A stretch of DNA of 7,403 nucleotides from Tissierellia bacterium (GTDB taxonomy: Bacteria > Bacillota > Clostridia > Tissierellales > Tepidimicrobiaceae), in NCBI GenBank assembly GCA_012798935.1, contig JAAZMG010000136.1:1-7403 (forward strand). The letters are read 5' to 3'. Within the stretch, counting starts at the first letter, position 1, and each line of letters starts with the position of its first letter. The translations under genes and the position numbers were made by a program. Shown piece by piece: positions 6,245 to 7,403 of this stretch. The notes under the pieces were generated by a model, which searched no databases, was not told the DNA's origin, and was given only the letters and a program-made list of their open reading frames with translations.

Positions 6245-7403
6245 ATGAAGAAAAGGATAACACTATTAATCCTAGCAATGATGCTAATTCTTATTTTAGT
6301 AGGATGTACAGGAAATAATCTTAAAAAAGCAGAAAAATTTATGGAAAAAGGGGAACTGGACAAGGCTGAGGAGATTTATACGGAACTGATATTAGAGGAT
6401 GGCAAAAACTTTGAAGCATATGATGGACTTATAAATATATACAGGGGCTCAGGAGATATAGAAAAAACTGCTAAAATATTAGAAAAGGCTATGAAAGAAG
6501 GCTATGTAGCTCAGGATAAAACTATCTATCTGGAGCTTTTAGATTATTATATGGAATCTGGGGAGGTTGAAAAAGTTGACTCTTTGGTTAAAGGTCAATT
6601 GAAAGAGGTAGAACTTCCAAAGGAATTTTATGAAAAATACATAGTAAGCAAGGATACAAAAGAGGGAATGGATGTACTAGATATAGGATATGGAGATTTG
6701 AACAATGATGGAATAGACGAAATAGCTGTAGTTTACGGCAAATTACATGAGAATCATGGACCAGATATGTACCAGGATCTGAGATTTGTAATATACGATA
6801 AAGCTGGTGAAATATTATACCAAATGGAAGAAGAATATGGGCCCTATACAAAGCCTGATTTTGAATTAGTGGATTTATCCAAAGATGGAGTATTGGATTT
6901 ATATTATTCAATTACCATGATGGCTGCCTCTAATAGTATGGAACAAGGATTTATAATTTCATATAAGGATGGGGATTTTGTCAATATCTACAATGGGGAT
7001 AATATTACCTTTGACATAGGCACCGAGATAGTAAATGGGAATGCATTAAAGGTATTTTCGAATATAGCGAGACAATCCTATACCATCGAGCTTAATAGGG
7101 AACAAAGAGAGACTTATAATTTATATGATCCTAACCCTGTCTGGTGGAGAGGCACTTCAGAGGAAATAATAAAGAAAGATAATGGAGAACCTATAATAAG
7201 ATGCAGTTTTGAGGTAACAGGAATGCCCTCAAATGCAGATGTAATAGCCTGTGTAAATGTTGATTTAGAGTATATAGATGGAGTATGGAAGCCTAAAGAA
7301 ATAAATCCAGAACCTGTCAATGGGAAAACCATTTTAAGTTCAAAAAAAGGTGAACAATATGATGATGAAGAATATGGAAAAAATCTTCTACTAGGGGATT
7401 GGA
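6245..7403 (+). CDS. Lipoprotein with TPR-like N-terminus and VCBS/FG-GAP-like repeat (3' partial)
   Basis: The frame is open from ATG 6245 to the window edge, giving 386 residues without a stop. A type II signal peptide is clear: MKKR, then a hydrophobic stretch, then the lipobox L-V-G-C with Cys21 as the lipidated residue. The mature protein should therefore sit on the outer face of the membrane. Residues 26-92 contain two TPR-like helix pairs (AEKFMEKGELDKAEEIYTEL and a following repeat with AKILEKAMKEGY). Two Asp-rich segments resemble VCBS/FG-GAP propeller motifs: DIGYGDLNNDGIDEIAVVYG at about 146-165 and LVDLSKDGVLDLYY at about 208-221. The remainder, including the tryptophan pair at 300-301, matches no family I recognise. 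It stands behind its own terminator and ribosome binding site, so it is probably unrelated to the amide genes. The function is unknown. Confidence 0.82.
   Translation, partial: MKKRITLLILAMMLILILVGCTGNNLKKAEKFMEKGELDKAEEIYTELILEDGKNFEAYDGLINIYRGSGDIEKTAKILEKAMKEGYVAQDKTIYLELLDYYMESGEVEKVDSLVKGQLKEVELPKEFYEKYIVSKDTKEGMDVLDIGYGDLNNDGIDEIAVVYGKLHENHGPDMYQDLRFVIYDKAGEILYQMEEEYGPYTKPDFELVDLSKDGVLDLYYSITMMAASNSMEQGFIISYKDGDFVNIYNGDNITFDIGTEIVNGNALKVFSNIARQSYTIELNREQRETYNLYDPNPVWWRGTSEEIIKKDNGEPIIRCSFEVTGMPSNADVIACVNVDLEYIDGVWKPKEINPEPVNGKTILSSKKGEQYDDEEYGKNLLLGDW

Noticed and set aside
6588..7332. Antisense open frames opposite the lipoprotein gene
   Set aside because: The forward frame has a signal peptide, lipobox and ribosome binding site and stays open to the edge. 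The reverse frames show no family features.
1..7403. CRISPR arrays, tRNA or rRNA genes, insertion sequence transposases
   Set aside because: No regularly spaced repeats, cloverleaf-like segments, rRNA motifs or transposase motifs were seen on reading both strands.

Overview
This AT-rich window with Shine-Dalgarno-led genes, all on the + strand, looks like a low-GC fermentative Firmicute, probably of the class Clostridia. That placement is inferred from base composition, ribosome binding sites and gene families; no taxonomic marker gene is present.

Layout: (1) Positions 3-86 hold the last 27 codons of an upstream gene that resembles the C-terminus of an L-lactate/malate dehydrogenase. (2) A LctP-type lactate permease follows at 347-2011. 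(3) A D-lactate dehydrogenase of the LdhA type lies at 2113-3117. Together these form a lactate module that could move lactate across the membrane and oxidise or produce one or both enantiomers. (4) A solitary bacterial microcompartment hexameric shell protein (BMC-H) lies at 3291-3602, with unusual residues at the predicted pore and at the lattice-contact Arg position. (5) A long near-perfect hairpin at 3609-3658 separates it from (6) an APC-superfamily amino acid permease at 3721-5107, which is broken by a one-base frameshift near 3898-3901. (7) An acetamidase/formamidase family gene at 5131-6042 carries an in-frame TGA at codon 26. (8) Positions 6043-6145 hold REP-like palindromes, one of which shares its core with the hairpin at 3609-3658. 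(9) A lipoprotein gene with TPR-like and VCBS/FG-GAP-like segments starts at 6245 and runs off the window.

How the parts relate: the permease and amidase have the same orientation and a 23-base gap, so they were probably one transport-and-hydrolysis unit for an amide or amino-acid-derived compound. Each now carries exactly one disabling lesion while the rest of each reading frame is well preserved. This suggests recent decay, sequence error, or (less likely) recoding. The lone shell gene between the lactate genes and the amide pair is the most unusual element. It could be a satellite or relic of a microcompartment locus elsewhere in the genome.
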